A DNA stretch of 64,000 nt from SG8-30 sp963695155 (GCA_963695155.1 CAVOGD010000001.1:73786-137785); one strand, 5' to 3'; positions 26,206 through 36,701 are shown, counted from the first letter of the stretch. Program-made: numbers and translations. The notes: a model not told the origin generated them from the sequence alone.

Positions 26206-26864
26206 AGCTGCCGCACGCGGGCCGCATCCATGCCTTGCAGCTGCTGGCCCAGCAGCCGCACCCGCGCCAGCCGTTGCGGCGTCACGCCCTGCCCCGCGGC
26301 TTCATCCAGCAGCAGCTCCCAGAACCGCTCGCGTGTGCTGAAGCGCGCCGCCAGCGCCGGTGCGGCGCGGCGCGCCAGGCCCTCCAGCGCGCCCACCGGC
26401 AGCTCGCCGATGACGCCCTCGGCGCCGCCGTCCAGCCCCAGCGCCAGGCGCGCAGCCGCAGCGTCGCGCTGCACCAGGTGCCAGGCGAAGATCAGCGCAT
26501 TGCGCGTGAAGCGCAGCGTGCCGGTGTCCGCGGCGCCGGCACCCGGCGCCTCGCGCACCGCGGCGGCGCTCGCGGCCTGCGCCTGCCAGTAGCGGGCGTC
26601 GCGAAAGCGCAGGTCGAACAGCGCAAACGGCAACCTGAGCCGCGGACCCAGCACCACCGCGGCGCGGGCCAGGCCCGTCGCAAGGTGCCCCGGCAGGCTG
26701 AGCGGCGGCAGGCCCGGGCGCGCCGCGCCCAATTCCGCGGCCAGCGCCAGGAAGTCCCCGTTGAGGCCCGCCAGCCCGTTGATCGTGCGCTGGTCCGGCA
26801 GGGCGTATTCGATCCATTGGGCGCCCGCCGAAAGCGGCAGCGCCAGAGGTATCTGGTCCGGCAT
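26172..26864 (-). CDS. Unknown protein divergent from the FlhC-like regulator
   Basis: A 230-residue soluble protein, rich in Ala/Leu/Arg. The N-terminus reads IPLALPLSAGAQWIEYALPD, then TINGLAGLNGDFLALAAELG, and a centre with TRNALIFAWHLVQRD. I do not recognise a family. A GGGG nine bases before ATG 26864 supports the start. It is transcribed away from the FlhC-like gene across a 112-bp region containing a perfect palindrome, so common regulation is likely. FlhD was considered and is not supported: the protein is twice as long and not similar. Confidence 0.55.
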   Translation of the reverse strand: MPDQIPLALPLSAGAQWIEYALPDQRTINGLAGLNGDFLALAAELGAARPGLPPLSLPGHLATGLARAAVVLGPRLRLPFALFDLRFRDARYWQAQAASAAAVREAPGAGAADTGTLRFTRNALIFAWHLVQRDAAAARLALGLDGGAEGVIGELPVGALEGLARRAAPALAARFSTRERFWELLLDEAAGQGVTPQRLARVRLLGQQLQGMDAARVRQLHRRGCRSTQA

Positions 26865-26908
26865 GGCATTTATCCCCGTTGCCACGTGATTGAGACAGGC
26901 ACCGGGTC

Positions 26909-26946
26909 TTGGCCCGGATTCCCTGTACTGGTATAAAAATACCAGT
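26909..26946 (+). promoter_or_regulatory. Promoter with embedded palindromic operator
   Basis: TTGGCC (26909-26914), 17 bp, then TATAAA (26932-26937) form a plausible promoter for the FlhC-like gene. The -10 box sits inside a perfect inverted repeat: ACTGGTAT, four A, ATACCAGT (26927-26946). A dimeric repressor bound there would block RNA polymerase, and the site also lies about 63 bp before the divergent gene. The binding protein may be the FlhC-like product itself (inference). Confidence 0.6.
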
Positions 26947-26976
26947 GATTTCTTCCAGCGTCAACGGACCCGTGAC

Positions 26977-27537
26977 ATGCGCATCACCGACGACCGCTAC
27001 ACCCGGGATCGCCTGCGGCTGGACCTGGCCCTGCGGCTGATCCGCCACGAGGCCCGGACCTGCACGATCCGCAGCTGGACCGGGCTCACCGACGACCGGA
27101 TCCGCAAGCTGTTCAAGAGCTACGCGGAGCACGGCGGCGCGGGCCGGGTCAGGCGTCACCGCGGCAAGTCGCCGCGGCAGCCGGCGTACTTCCTGAAGAA
27201 CGGCACCTTGCGCCTGCAGGCGGCCGGCCTCGCCTCGACGCTGTGCGAATTCGGGCTGCTGGAGGACGGCCCGCCGGCCGCGGCCGGCGGGCTCGCGCAA
27301 CTGCGCTGGGGCGAACGTTTCTGCCAGGCCTACGAGACTTTCCTGCAGCGCCACGCGCCCTCGCAGATCGGCTTCGAGCATGCCTGTTTCCTGCGCCGGG
27401 CCCTCGAGCGGCAGAAGGAACTGTGCATTGACGATTGCGCCGCCTGTGGCGCGTTGCTGGTCGTGTCGGCCTTCGCACCGCGCCCGGCCGGCTGCGAGTT
27501 CTGCGACGATCCGCGCCGCAGCACGCCGGCGCACTGA
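26977..27537 (+). CDS. FlhC-like zinc-binding transcriptional regulator
   Basis: A 186-residue protein with a basic N-terminal helical DNA-binding-like region (DRLRLDLALRLIRHEARTCT, then WTGLTDDRIRKLFKSYAEHG) and a C-terminal four-cysteine site of two Cys-x2-Cys pairs (CAAC and CEFC), preceded by another Cys (CIDDC). This layout matches the flagellar activator subunit FlhC, which binds zinc through two C-terminal CxxC-type pairs. No FlhD or flagellar genes are in the window, so it may be a solitary FlhC-superfamily regulator with another target. The assignment is by architecture and is moderately sure. Confidence 0.6.
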   Translation: MRITDDRYTRDRLRLDLALRLIRHEARTCTIRSWTGLTDDRIRKLFKSYAEHGGAGRVRRHRGKSPRQPAYFLKNGTLRLQAAGLASTLCEFGLLEDGPPAAAGGLAQLRWGERFCQAYETFLQRHAPSQIGFEHACFLRRALERQKELCIDDCAACGALLVVSAFAPRPAGCEFCDDPRRSTPAH

Positions 27538-27543
27538 GCAGGA

Positions 27544-27620
27544 GGGGTCAGACCCCAGAAAGGGGTCAGACCCCGATCAGCGGAAGGAGTCTGACCCCAG
27601 AGGGGTCTGACTCCTCCTGG
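27544..27620. repeat. Cluster of GGGGTCAGACCCC palindromic repeats
   Basis: Two copies of the 13-base near-palindrome GGGGTCAGACCCC (27544-27556 and 27562-27574) are followed by GGAGTCTGACCCC and GGGGTCTGACTCC (27586-27615), which pair with one mismatch around AGA. The cluster lies between the FlhC-like and nudC genes. Related copies occur at 57540-57625, 30 kb away, marking a dispersed intergenic repeat family. It could act as a terminator or REP-like structure, but it has no T tract. Confidence 0.85.
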
Positions 27621-27660
27621 CCGCGCTAGAATGTGCGCTCCCCTCGTGCGGCGCGAACAC

Positions 27661-28617
27661 ATGTCCGATCCGATACGGCCGATCAACGTCTTTGCAGGAC
27701 ATTACGTGGACCGCCTCACGCCGTCGCGCCAGGACTCCCAGGCGATCGCCGCGGCGCTGGCCAGCAGCGCAGCCCGCATCGTGCCCCTGTGGCGCTCGCG
27801 CAGCCTGGTCGTGCGCAAGCCGGCGCCCGCCGCCTGCCTGCTGCCGCTCACCGACGAGCTGCGCACGCAGTTCCATACCGACGAACTGATCCTGCTCGGC
27901 AAGTTCCGCGACCACATCGCGTTCGCGGCGGAATTGGGCGGCGACGAGCCGCCGGCGCTGGATGCGACCGCCGAATTCGTGGACGTGCGGCGCACCAGCG
28001 GCCTGCTGGAACCCGATGAGGCCGGCCTGCTGGCCTATGCGCGCGCCATGCTGAGCTGGCGGCGGCGTCACCGCTACTGCGGCTTCTGCGGCGCGACGAC
28101 CCGCGCCGAGCAGGCCGGGCACGTGATGTCCTGCAGCAATGCCGACTGCGGCGCCCAGGCCTTTCCGCGGCTCGACCCGGCCGTCATCGTGCTGGTCACC
28201 GACGGCGAGCGGGTCCTGCTCGGCCGGCAGGCGTCGTGGCCGCCGGGCCGCTTCTCGACCATCGCGGGCTTCGTCGAGCCCGGCGAGAGCCTCGAGGACG
28301 CCGTGCAGCGCGAGGTGCTGGAGGAGACCGGCGTGCGGGTCGCCGACGTGCGCTACCGCTCCTCGCAGCCCTGGCCGTTCCCGGCCTCGCTGATGCTGGG
28401 TTTCGAGGCCCGCGCCCTCAGCACCGAGATCGGCCCGGGCGACGGCGAACTGGAGGCCGCGCGCTGGTTCACGCGCGCCGAGATCGCGACCGGCACCCCG
28501 TCCCTGCCGCCGCCGCAATCCGTGTCGTACCGCCTGATCGAGGACTGGTACGACGCCGGCGCCGCACGACCGCTGGCCCAGGAGCCTGCCGTCAGCGAGT
28601 GGCGATCACGGCGCTGA
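27661..28617 (+). CDS. nudC: NAD(H)/RNA-cap pyrophosphatase NudC
   Basis: Hydrolyses NADH to NMNH and AMP and removes NAD caps from RNA. The 318-residue protein has an N-terminal domain, a zinc ribbon with C140, C143, C158 and C163, a full Nudix box from G203 to V225 (GE209, REVLEE 217-222), and the NudC signature SQPWPFPAS just after it. ATG 27661 is chosen. An in-frame ATG at 27631 would add ten residues. It is probably transcribed alone or with the DUF4126 gene. Confidence 0.94.
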   Translation: MSDPIRPINVFAGHYVDRLTPSRQDSQAIAAALASSAARIVPLWRSRSLVVRKPAPAACLLPLTDELRTQFHTDELILLGKFRDHIAFAAELGGDEPPALDATAEFVDVRRTSGLLEPDEAGLLAYARAMLSWRRRHRYCGFCGATTRAEQAGHVMSCSNADCGAQAFPRLDPAVIVLVTDGERVLLGRQASWPPGRFSTIAGFVEPGESLEDAVQREVLEETGVRVADVRYRSSQPWPFPASLMLGFEARALSTEIGPGDGELEAARWFTRAEIATGTPSLPPPQSVSYRLIEDWYDAGAARPLAQEPAVSEWRSRR

Positions 28618-28692
28618 CCGGCGCGGCCGACGCGCCGGCGGCAGGCTGTGCATACTGACCGCCCACCGGGCCTGGCACAGTCGGGAGCGCAC

Positions 28693-29268
28693 ATGGACTT
28701 CAGCGGCATTGCACAGACGGACATCGCCCTGTCGCTGGTGACCGGCATCGCGCTGGCGGCCGCCGCGGGCTTTCGCGCCTTCGTGCCGCTGCTGGCCGCC
28801 GGGCTGGCCATCCATTTCGGCGTGATCGACCCGGCGCCCGGCTTCGCCTGGCTGGGCGAGCCGGTCGCGCTCGCGGCGCTGGCGGCCGCCACGTTGCTGG
28901 AGATCGCCGCCTACTACCTCCCCGGCGTGGACCATGTGCTGGACGTCATCGCGGCCCCGGTGGCGCTCGCCGCCGGCGTCGTCGTGGCGGCCAGCGTGAT
29001 GGCGGACCTGCCCGCCTGGTTGCGCTGGCTGGCGGCCATCGTGGCCGGCGGCGGCGCCACCGCCGCCGCGTATTCGGCCACCTCGCTGCTGCGCGCCAAG
29101 TCCGGCGCGGCCACCGGCGGGCTGGCCAATCCGCTGGTCTCCACGGGCGAGCTGCTGGGCGCCGCGGGCATCGCTGCGCTGGCCTTGCTGGCGCCGCTGC
29201 TGGCGCTGGTGGCCCTCGTCTGGCTGGTGGTCGCCGGCATGCGCCGGCTGCGCCGGCGCCGCGCCTGA
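28693..29268 (+). CDS. DUF4126 family membrane protein
   Basis: A 191-residue membrane protein with five or six hydrophobic segments: TDIALSLVTGIALAAAAGFR, FVPLLAAGLAIHFGVID, then the Asp-containing VDHVLDVIAAPVALAAG typical of DUF4126, and a C-terminal hydrophobic pair ending in an Arg-rich tail. The family is widespread and has no assigned function. GGGAG six bases upstream of the ATG supports the start. The 157 bases that follow up to tamA contain nothing I can identify. Confidence 0.8.
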   Translation: MDFSGIAQTDIALSLVTGIALAAAAGFRAFVPLLAAGLAIHFGVIDPAPGFAWLGEPVALAALAAATLLEIAAYYLPGVDHVLDVIAAPVALAAGVVVAASVMADLPAWLRWLAAIVAGGGATAAAYSATSLLRAKSGAATGGLANPLVSTGELLGAAGIAALALLAPLLALVALVWLVVAGMRRLRRRRA

Positions 29269-29425
29269 TGCACGTGCCGGCCGCGGCCGCGGTGCGCCGG
29301 CCTGCGGCACCTTTCCGCTTCGTTGCGGTCCATGCAGGACGGCGCACGACGGGCGGCGTCGCCAACCGGCGGGACCCGTCCCCCGGCGAGCGGGAACGAA
29401 TCGCGACCGGGGACCGGTAAGGACG

Positions 29426-31184
29426 ATGTTGCGCCACGGAATCTGCACGTCATTGCTCTGCGGCCTGCTGCTGGCCGCCCCGGCGGCGACGGCCGCTGCC
29501 GGCATCGACGTCGAGGTGACCGGCGTGGACGGCGCACTGCGCGACAACGTCAACGCCTTCCTGAGCCTGCGGCGCTACGCGGCCGCGGCCGACCTCGACC
29601 AGGACCTGGTGGACCGCCTCGCGCTGCGCGCCGAGCGCGAGGCGGCTTCGGCGCTGCGACCCTTCGGCTACTACGCCCCGCGGGTCGTCACCCGCGTCAC
29701 GCGGCAGGAGGACCGCTGGCAGGCCTTCGTCAGCATCGAGCCCGGCGAGCCGGTGATGCTCGTCGAGGCGCAGGTGGACATCGAGGGACCGGGCGGCAAC
29801 GAGCGTTTCCTGCGCGAGGTGCTCGAACGGTCGCCGCTGCGCGTGGGCGCGCAGCTGAGCCACGCCGATTACGACCAGCTCAAGGGCGAGCTGCAGCGCG
29901 CCGCCGCCGGCAACGGCTACCTCGACGCGACCTTCAGCCGCGCCGAGCTGCGCGTGGACGCCGAGCGCCGCGAGGCGCGCGCGCTGCTCACGCTCGCGAC
30001 CGGCGACCGCTACCGCTTCGGCCCCACCACGATCGAGCAGGACTTCCTCGACCCGGAGCTGGTGCGCCGCTACCTGCGCTACCGCGAGGGCGACTGGTAC
30101 GACGCCACGCGGCTGCTGCGCACGCAGTTCGCGCTCGACGACTCCGGCTACTTCGCCGTGGTCGAGGTGCTGCCCGAGGCCCGCGACCGGGAGAAGCGCA
30201 CCGCCGCCGTGCGCATCACCTCCGAGCGCGGCAAGCCCAACCGCTACCGCATCGGCGCCGGCTACGCCACCGACACGGAGTGGCGCCTGCTGCTCGGCTG
30301 GGAGAACCGCAGGTTCAACCAGCGCGGCCACCGCCTGAGCGCGGAAGCGCGCCTGTCCTCGCTCGAGAAGCGGGTCGAGCTCGGTTACGTGATCCCGTGG
30401 CAGGATCCGGCGCTCGAGAAGCTGTCGCTGCGGCTGCTCGCAGGCCGTGTGCAGAACGGCGACATCGAGACCACCGGCGTGTCGCTGCGCCCCAGCCTGA
30501 CCGAGGTGCTGGGCGGCTGGCAGCGCGCGCTGCTGCGTCAACGTGGACTACACGCGCGACCGCTTCCCCACGACGCCCACCGGCGGCGGCAGCTCCCAGC
30601 GCGACCTGCTGCTGGTCCCGGGCGTCAGCTACGCGCGATTGCCGGCCGGGTTCCTCGACAACGAGGCCGTCAGCCGCGGCCTGTACATCGAGCTGCTCGG
30701 CTCCGCCGGCGCGCTCGGCTCCGACGCCAACTTCGCGCGGCTGCTGGTGCGCGACGAGCGACGCTTCGACCTCGGCGACAAGTGGCACCTGCTGCTGCGC
30801 GCCGAGCTCGGCACCAGCGCCGTCGGCGACTTCGAGGAACTGCCGGCCCAGTACCGCTTCTTCGCCGGCGGCGACCGCAGCGTGCGCGGCTACGCCTACG
30901 ACGAACTGTCGCCGACCGACGAACTGGGCAACGCGGTGGGCGGCCGCCACAAGGCGGTGGCCAGCATCGAGCTCGAGCGCGACCTGCCGCGCAACCTCGC
31001 CGCCGCCGTGTTCGTGGACGGCGGCAACGCCTTCAACCGGTTCGGCGACCCGCTCGAGTACTCCGCCGGCATCGGGCTGCGTTACCGCCTGCCGTTCCTC
31101 AGCATCGGCATCGACGTCGCGAAGTCGGTGTCGGAACCGGGGCGCGCGCCGCGCTTCCACCTCAACTTCACGCCGATCCTGTGA
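29426..31184 (+). CDS. tamA: Outer-membrane assembly factor TamA (frameshifted)
   Basis: TamA is an Omp85-family outer-membrane barrel that works with TamB. The protein has a signal peptide (ICTSLLCGLLLAAPAATAAA), three POTRA domains (about residues 25-260) and a 16-strand-type barrel with the conserved ending YRLPFLSIGIDVA and a terminal strand. A one-base shift between about 30525 and 30543 moves the reading from GGWQRAL into NVDYTRDRF. Both sides are clearly TamA, so an indel error is likely. The joined length is about 585 residues. The stop overlaps the tamB start as GTGA. Confidence 0.88.
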
Positions 31185-34100
31185 ACAAGCGCCTCAAGAT
31201 CGCCCTGGCGGCACTGGCCGGCGCGGCCGCGCTGGGCGGCGCCGCTGCGCTCGCCTGGCTGTTGTTCAGCGAGGCGGGCGTCACCCGTGTCGTGGCGCTC
31301 GTCGACGCACTGCCGTCGGTCGAGCTGCGCGTGACCGGCGCGCGCGGCAGCCTGGCCGGCGGCCTGCGCCTGGACACGCTCACGCTGCGCACCGAGCGCA
31401 TCGCGATCGCCGCACGCGCCATCGAGTACGAGCACGCGCCGTCCGGGCTGCTGATCGGCCGGCTCAGCGTGGCGCGGCTGAGTGCGGCCGCCGTGCAGAT
31501 CGAGGTCGCGCCCAGGGACCCGGCGGCGCCGTACAAGCCGCCGCGCTTCCTGCCGCGCTGGCTGTCCGCCGGCGTGCGCGACCTGCGCATCGGCGAACTC
31601 GACATCACCACGCCGGCCGGCACGCGGCTCGTCTATCGCGACCTCGCGGCCAGCGGGACCATCACCAGCTCGCGCATCGACCTCGACCGGGTCGAGGTGG
31701 ACGCGGGCCTGTGGCGCGCCAGCGGCCAGGCCGAAATCGAGGCGCGCGAGCCGTTGCGGCTGCGCGGCGAGCTGGCGTGGACCGTGCGCTCGCAGCCGGA
31801 CCTGGCCGGCACGCTGACTGCGCGCGGCGACCTCGACCGCCTGGAGGTCGCGGCGCAGGTCGCGGCGCCGGGCACCGCCGTGGTGGGCCTGACGCTGTTC
31901 GACCTCGGCGCCAACCTGCACTGGCGCGCCAGCGTGGCGCTGGCCGAGCTCAACCTCGCGGCCTGGCTGCGCGAGCCGCCGCTCGGTCCGCTCAACGGCG
32001 ACTTCGAGGTGACCGGCACGGCGCGCGACCTCGACGCCGACGGCCGCCTGTTCGGCCCCGGCCTGCCGCAGGCCGGGCTGACGGTGCGCACCGCGATGGC
32101 CTTCGGCGGCAAGGACGTGGAGTTTCGCCGGCTCGACATCCGCCAGCCAGACGGGCCGCTGGCCATCGACGCCACCGGCCGCGTGACCTTCGGCGACCCC
32201 AACCGGCTCGAGGCGCAGGCGCGCTGGACCGACCTTGCGTGGCCGCTCGAGGGACGGCCGCTCGTGAGGAGCGCGTCCGGCCGGCTGACCGCCGCCGGCT
32301 GGGACGTCTTCGACTTCACGCTGGACGCCGACGTGGCGGCCGCCGGCGCGCCGCGCGTCGCGCTGGCGGCGACCGGCCAGGCCGACCCGACCGGCATCAC
32401 CGTCGTGCAGGCCGCACTCACGGGTGCCGCGGGCCGCGCCGCGGGCAGCGGCTACCTCGGCCTCGATGCGTCGCGGCCCTGGCGGCTCGAGGCCGTCGTC
32501 AGCAACCTCGACCTCGCGGGCCTGCGCGCCGACCTGCCGAGCCGGCTGTCGTTCGCGGTCGCGGCTTCCGGGCTCGGCCTGCAGGCGGACGCCGCCTGGG
32601 CCGCGCATCTCGGGCCCGTCGCGGGCACGCTGCGCGGCTGGCCCGTGTCCGGCACGGGCTACGTGCGCCGCCAGCCGGGGCGCTGGGAGTTCGAGCGTTT
32701 CACCTTCGAGGTGGCGCGCGCCAGGATCGACATCCGCGGCAACACGGGCCGCGACACGATGCTCGATGCGCGCCTCGATGCACCCGACCTGTCCGGCCTG
32801 CTCGACGGGCTGGGCGGCAGCGTCGCGGCGACGCTGACGGCGCGCCCGGCGGCCCGCGGCGGGACCGGCGCCTCCAGCCTGCTGCTGGACGTCGCCTTCA
32901 AGGGACGCAACCTGCGCTTCGGTGAACATCGCGCCGCGGTGCTGTCGGGCGACGCCGTGCTGGACCTGTCCGACGGCGCAACCGTCCTGGGCGCGGCTGC
33001 GGGCCGCCGGCATCACGCTGGCCGGCCAGGACCTCGCCAGCACGCGCCTCGCGCTCGACGGCTACGCGCGCGAGCACCGCTTCGAGCTGCAGGTCGGCGC
33101 GGGCGAGCGCGCGGTGGACCTGAACGGCACCGGCGCCTGGCAGGCCGGCCAGTACCGGTTGCTGGCGACCCGCATTACCGCGGCCGACCCCACGCTCAAG
33201 CCCTTCTCGCTCGAGGCGCCGCTGCGCCTGAGCGTCTCCCGCGAGGCCGCGCAGCTCGACGAGACCTGCTTCGTCGCCGCGCCGCGCCGCGTGTGCGTGG
33301 ACGGCCGCTGGCGCGACGGCACGGGCTGGTCCGTGGCGCTGGCCACCCGCGCCTTCCCGCTCGAGCAGGTGAGCGTCACGCTGCCCGGCCGGCCGGGCTA
33401 CCGCGGCAAGCTGGATGTCGCGCTCACCGCCGAAGGCAAGCCGGGCCGGCCGTGGACCGCGCGCGGCAGCGCCACGCTGCAGGACGCGTGGCTGCGCTAC
33501 CGCGCGCCCAGCGGACGCGACGAGGAACTGTCGCTGGGCGTCACCGAGATCAGCGCCGAGAGTACCGCGGACGCCCACCGCATCACGCTGGCGCAGCGCG
33601 CCAGCGACGCGGTCCAGCTCGATGCGCAGGCCTCGATCCGGCGCCTCGACGACCGCCCGCCGGGCGACTCGCCGCTGACGGGCACCCTCACGCTCACCAC
33701 CACCCAGCTCGGCCTGCTGCCGCTGTTCGTGCCGGACATCGACCGCGCCGTCGGGCGCCTGACCGCGAACCTGACGCTGGCGGGAACGCCCGCGGCGCCG
33801 CTGGCCCGCGGCCGCATCGAGCTCGGCGGCGGCGCGCTCGATTTCTACCAGACCAACCTGCGCATGACCGGCGTGCGCGCCCGCGCCGACCTGCTCGACG
33901 ACGGCCTCGAGCTGGACGCCGCCGGCCAGATCGGCGAAGGCGCCTTCAGCGCCGGCGGCCGCGTGGCCTGGCGCGAGCGCGTGATGCGCGGCACCTTGCG
34001 CTTCAGCGGCGACCGGCTGCGCGTCGCCGACGTGCCGGAGGCGTACATCGAGGCCTCGCCCGAGCTGCGCTTCACGATTGACGACCGCGACATCGGCGTG

Positions 34101-34925
34101 GCGGGCACCGTCACCGTGCCCAGGGCGCGTATCGAGCCGCGGCAGCTCACCGGCTCCGTGCTGCCGTCGGCCGACGAGGTGCTGGCCGGCGCGGACGCCG
34201 GGCCGCAGGCCGGCGCCGGCTATCGCATCGCCACCGACCTGCGGCTGACACTCGGCGACAACGTGCGCCTGAACGCCTTCGGCCTCAAGGGACGGCTGAC
34301 GGGCGGGGTGCGCCTGCAGGCGCTGCCGGACGAGGTGGCCGTGGCGTCGGGCGAACTGGAGATCGACGACGGCAAGTACCGTGCCTACAACCGCGAGCTC
34401 GACGTCGAGCGCGGCCGCCTGCTGTTCGCCGGCGGGCCGGCCGCCGACCCCGGCGTGGACCTGCGCGCCAGCAAGACGGTGCCCGGCTACGAGGTCGGCG
34501 TCATCGCCCGCGGCCGCCTGCGCAAGCCGCAGCTGACCCTGTACTCCGACCCGTCGCTGCCGCAGACGCAGATCGCCTCGCTGCTGCTGGTCGGGCAGAC
34601 GCTGGACTCGCTGCAGTCGCGCGACCGCGAGGCGCTCGGCTCCTCGCGCCCGGACCTCGTCACCCAGGGCGGCGGCATCCTGGCCGGGCAGCTCGGCCGC
34701 TACATCGGCCTCGACGAGGTCAGCGTGCAGACCGACACCGACTACGACGCCTCGCTGGTGCTGGGCAAGTTCCTGTCGCCGCGCCTGTACGTCAGCTACG
34801 GCATCTCGCTCACCGAGGCGATCAACACCTTCAAGCTGCGCTACACGATCGGCGACCGCTGGGTGCTGACCGGCGAGGCCGGCGAAGCGGCCAGCGCCGA
34901 CCTGCTGTTCACCGTCGAACGCTGA
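31181..34925 (+). CDS. tamB: Intermembrane protein TamB (frameshifted)
   Basis: TamB spans the periplasm from the inner membrane to TamA and moves phospholipids outward. The GTG start gives an N-terminal membrane anchor (IALAALAGAAALGGAAALAW), a very long beta-helical body, and the DUF490/TamB C-terminal domain (ATDLRLTLGDNVRLNAFGL, PQTQIASLLLVGQTLDSL, KFLSPRLYVSYGISLTEAIN). The frame shifts once between about 32985 and 32996 (AVLDLSDGATVL into LRAAGITLAGQ). The joined length is about 1248 residues. Coupling to tamA by GTGA is the usual operon. Confidence 0.9.
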
Positions 34926-34941
34926 GGCGCCGCGCCCGGGC

Positions 34942-34989
34942 TTGACCCGGTCTGCATATTTATGCAATCATGTTGCAACTTTATGCGAG
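34942..34989 (+). promoter_or_regulatory. argR operon promoter with two ARG boxes
   Basis: TTGACC at 34942-34947 is a good -35, with AATCAT 18 bp on as a weak -10. Two 18-bp ARG-box-like sites overlap it: 34951-34968 (TCTGCATATTTATGCAAT, a perfect palindrome core) and 34972-34989 (GTTGCAACTTTATGCGAG). They are separated by 3 bp, the same spacing as paired ARG boxes in E. coli. The half-site is TGCAT instead of TGAAT. ArgR with arginine would repress the whole operon, including itself. Confidence 0.8.
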
Positions 34990-34996
34990 ACCGGAC

Positions 34997-35455
34997 ATGA
35001 CCACGGGCCACGAGCATTCCGAGACCATCGCCCGCCGCGAGGCGCTGCGGCGCATCATCGTGCAGTCGACCGTCGGCCGGCAGCAGGACCTGGTGCGGCT
35101 GCTGCGCAAGACCGGCCACCCCGCCACCCAGTCGAGCGTGAGCCGCGACCTGCGCGAGCTGGGCGTCGCCAAGCTGGGCGACCGCTACGTGCTGCCGGCC
35201 GATGCGGAATCCGGCGCCGCGCGCTTCGGCGCGGTCGCCGGCTTCGTGCGCCAGGTGCGCACGGCGGGCCCGCACCTGACCGTGGTGCGCACCGCCGCGG
35301 GCGCCGCGCAGAGCGTCGCCATTGCGCTCGACCGCGCGCAGTGGCCCGAGGTCGTCGGCACCGTGTCCGGCGACGACACGATCTTCGTCGCCACCGCCAG
35401 CGCCAGCGCGCAGCGCAAGCTGCAGGCCCGGCTGGACCTGGCCTTCGGCACCTGA
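34997..35455 (+). CDS. argR: Arginine repressor ArgR
   Basis: A 152-residue ArgR with an N-terminal winged helix (RREALRRIIVQSTVGRQQDLV, then QSSVSRDLRELGVAKLGDRYVL, the recognition helix) and a C-terminal arginine-binding hexamerisation domain (IALDRAQWPEVVGTVSGDDTIFV, where the Gly-Asp-Asp motif binds arginine). ATG 34997 follows the ARG boxes. A start at 34970 would run through them and is rejected. It heads the arginine operon, 13 nt before argG, and probably autoregulates. Confidence 0.95.
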   Translation: MTTGHEHSETIARREALRRIIVQSTVGRQQDLVRLLRKTGHPATQSSVSRDLRELGVAKLGDRYVLPADAESGAARFGAVAGFVRQVRTAGPHLTVVRTAAGAAQSVAIALDRAQWPEVVGTVSGDDTIFVATASASAQRKLQARLDLAFGT

Positions 35456-35468
35456 GCAGCACATTCCC

Positions 35469-36688
35469 ATGACCGCACACGCACCCGGGGCGGAGACGCC
35501 CATCCTGCTGGCATTCTCCGGCGGCCTCGACACCTCGTTCCTGGTGCCGTGGCTGGCCGAGACCCACGGCCGCCCGGTCGTCACCCTCACGGTGGACACC
35601 GGCGGCATCGACGCGGCGGCCGCCGCCGCACTGGCCGAGCGCTCGCGCGCGCTGGGCGCCGCCGGCCATCACCTGGTCGACGCGCGCGCCGCGCTACTTC
35701 GAGCAGGTGCTCAGGTACCTGGTCATGGGCAACGTGCGCCGCGGCCAGACCTACCCGCTGTGCGTGGGCGCCGAGCGCTCGATCCAGGCGCGCACGCTGG
35801 CCGACGATGGCCAACGCGCTCGGCACCGGCACCGTGGCGCACGGCTGCACCGCGGCCGGCAACGACCAGGTGCGCTTCGAGGTCGCGCTGCGCACGCTGG
35901 CGCCCGGGCTCGAGGTGCTGGCGCCGGTCCGCGACCATGCCTTCAAGCGCACCGAGCAGCTGGCCTTCCTCGAGCAGCGCGGGCTGCCCGTGCCGCCGTA
36001 CGGCGCCGCCTACTCCGTGAACCGCGGCCTGTGGGGCGTGACCATCGGCGGCCAGGAGACGCTGACCTCGCTGGACAGCATTCCCGAGCACGCCTGGGTG
36101 CTGTCGCCGGATGCGTTCACCGCGCCGCGCGCGCCGGCCCGCCACTTCGTCGGTTTCCAGCAGGGCGTGCCCTGCTCCGTGGACGGCGAGCTGCTCGACC
36201 CGGTGGCCGTGATCGAGCAGGTCGAGTCGCTGGCCGCGCCCTACGGCATCGGCCGCGGCATCCACCTCGGCGACACCATCATCGGCACCAAGGGTCGCGT
36301 CGCGTTCGAGGCGCCGGCCGCCGAGGTGCTGCTCGTCGCGCACCGCGAGCTCGAGAAGCTGGTGCTGACCGCGCGCCAGCAGCGGGTCAAGGAGGGGCTG
36401 GCCACGATCTACGGCGACCTCGTGCACGAGGGCCAGGGCCTCGACCCGGTGTGCCGCGACATCGAGGCGCTGCTGGTCTCCTCGCAGCAGCGCGTCACGG
36501 GCACGGTCAAGGTGCTGCTGCGGCCCGGCGGCGTCTTCGTCGAGGGCGTGGATTCCCCGCACTCGCTGATGAAGGCCTCGCAGGGCGTGTACGGCGAGGC
36601 GGCCGGCGAATGGACGCCGCAGGACGCGCTCGGCTTCTCGAAAATGGTGGCGCTGCCGTCCATGTTCTGGGCGCGGGCCGGCGACTGA
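35469..36688 (+). CDS. argG: Argininosuccinate synthase (two frameshifts)
   Basis: Ligates citrulline and aspartate with ATP to argininosuccinate. Three frames join to about 406 residues: LLAFSGGLDTSFLVPWLAE (ATP pyrophosphatase P-loop), then FEQVLRYLVMGNVRRGQTYP and GAERSIQARTLAD, then ALGTGTVAHGCTAAGNDQVRFE and a full C-terminal domain ending FSKMVALPSMFWARAGD. The shifts are at about 35676-35697 and 35800-35810. The protein is of the divergent ArgG type that I associate with Bacteroidetes-like operons (GNDQVRFE, YSVNRGLWGVTIGGQETL). The gene is essential for prototrophy, so the breaks are probably sequencing errors. Confidence 0.88.
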
Positions 36689-36701
36689 AGGACCCCAACC
36701 C

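Noticed and set aside
26172..26864. Divergent gene as FlhD partner of the FlhC-like gene
   Set aside because: Length is about twice FlhD and no resemblance is visible.
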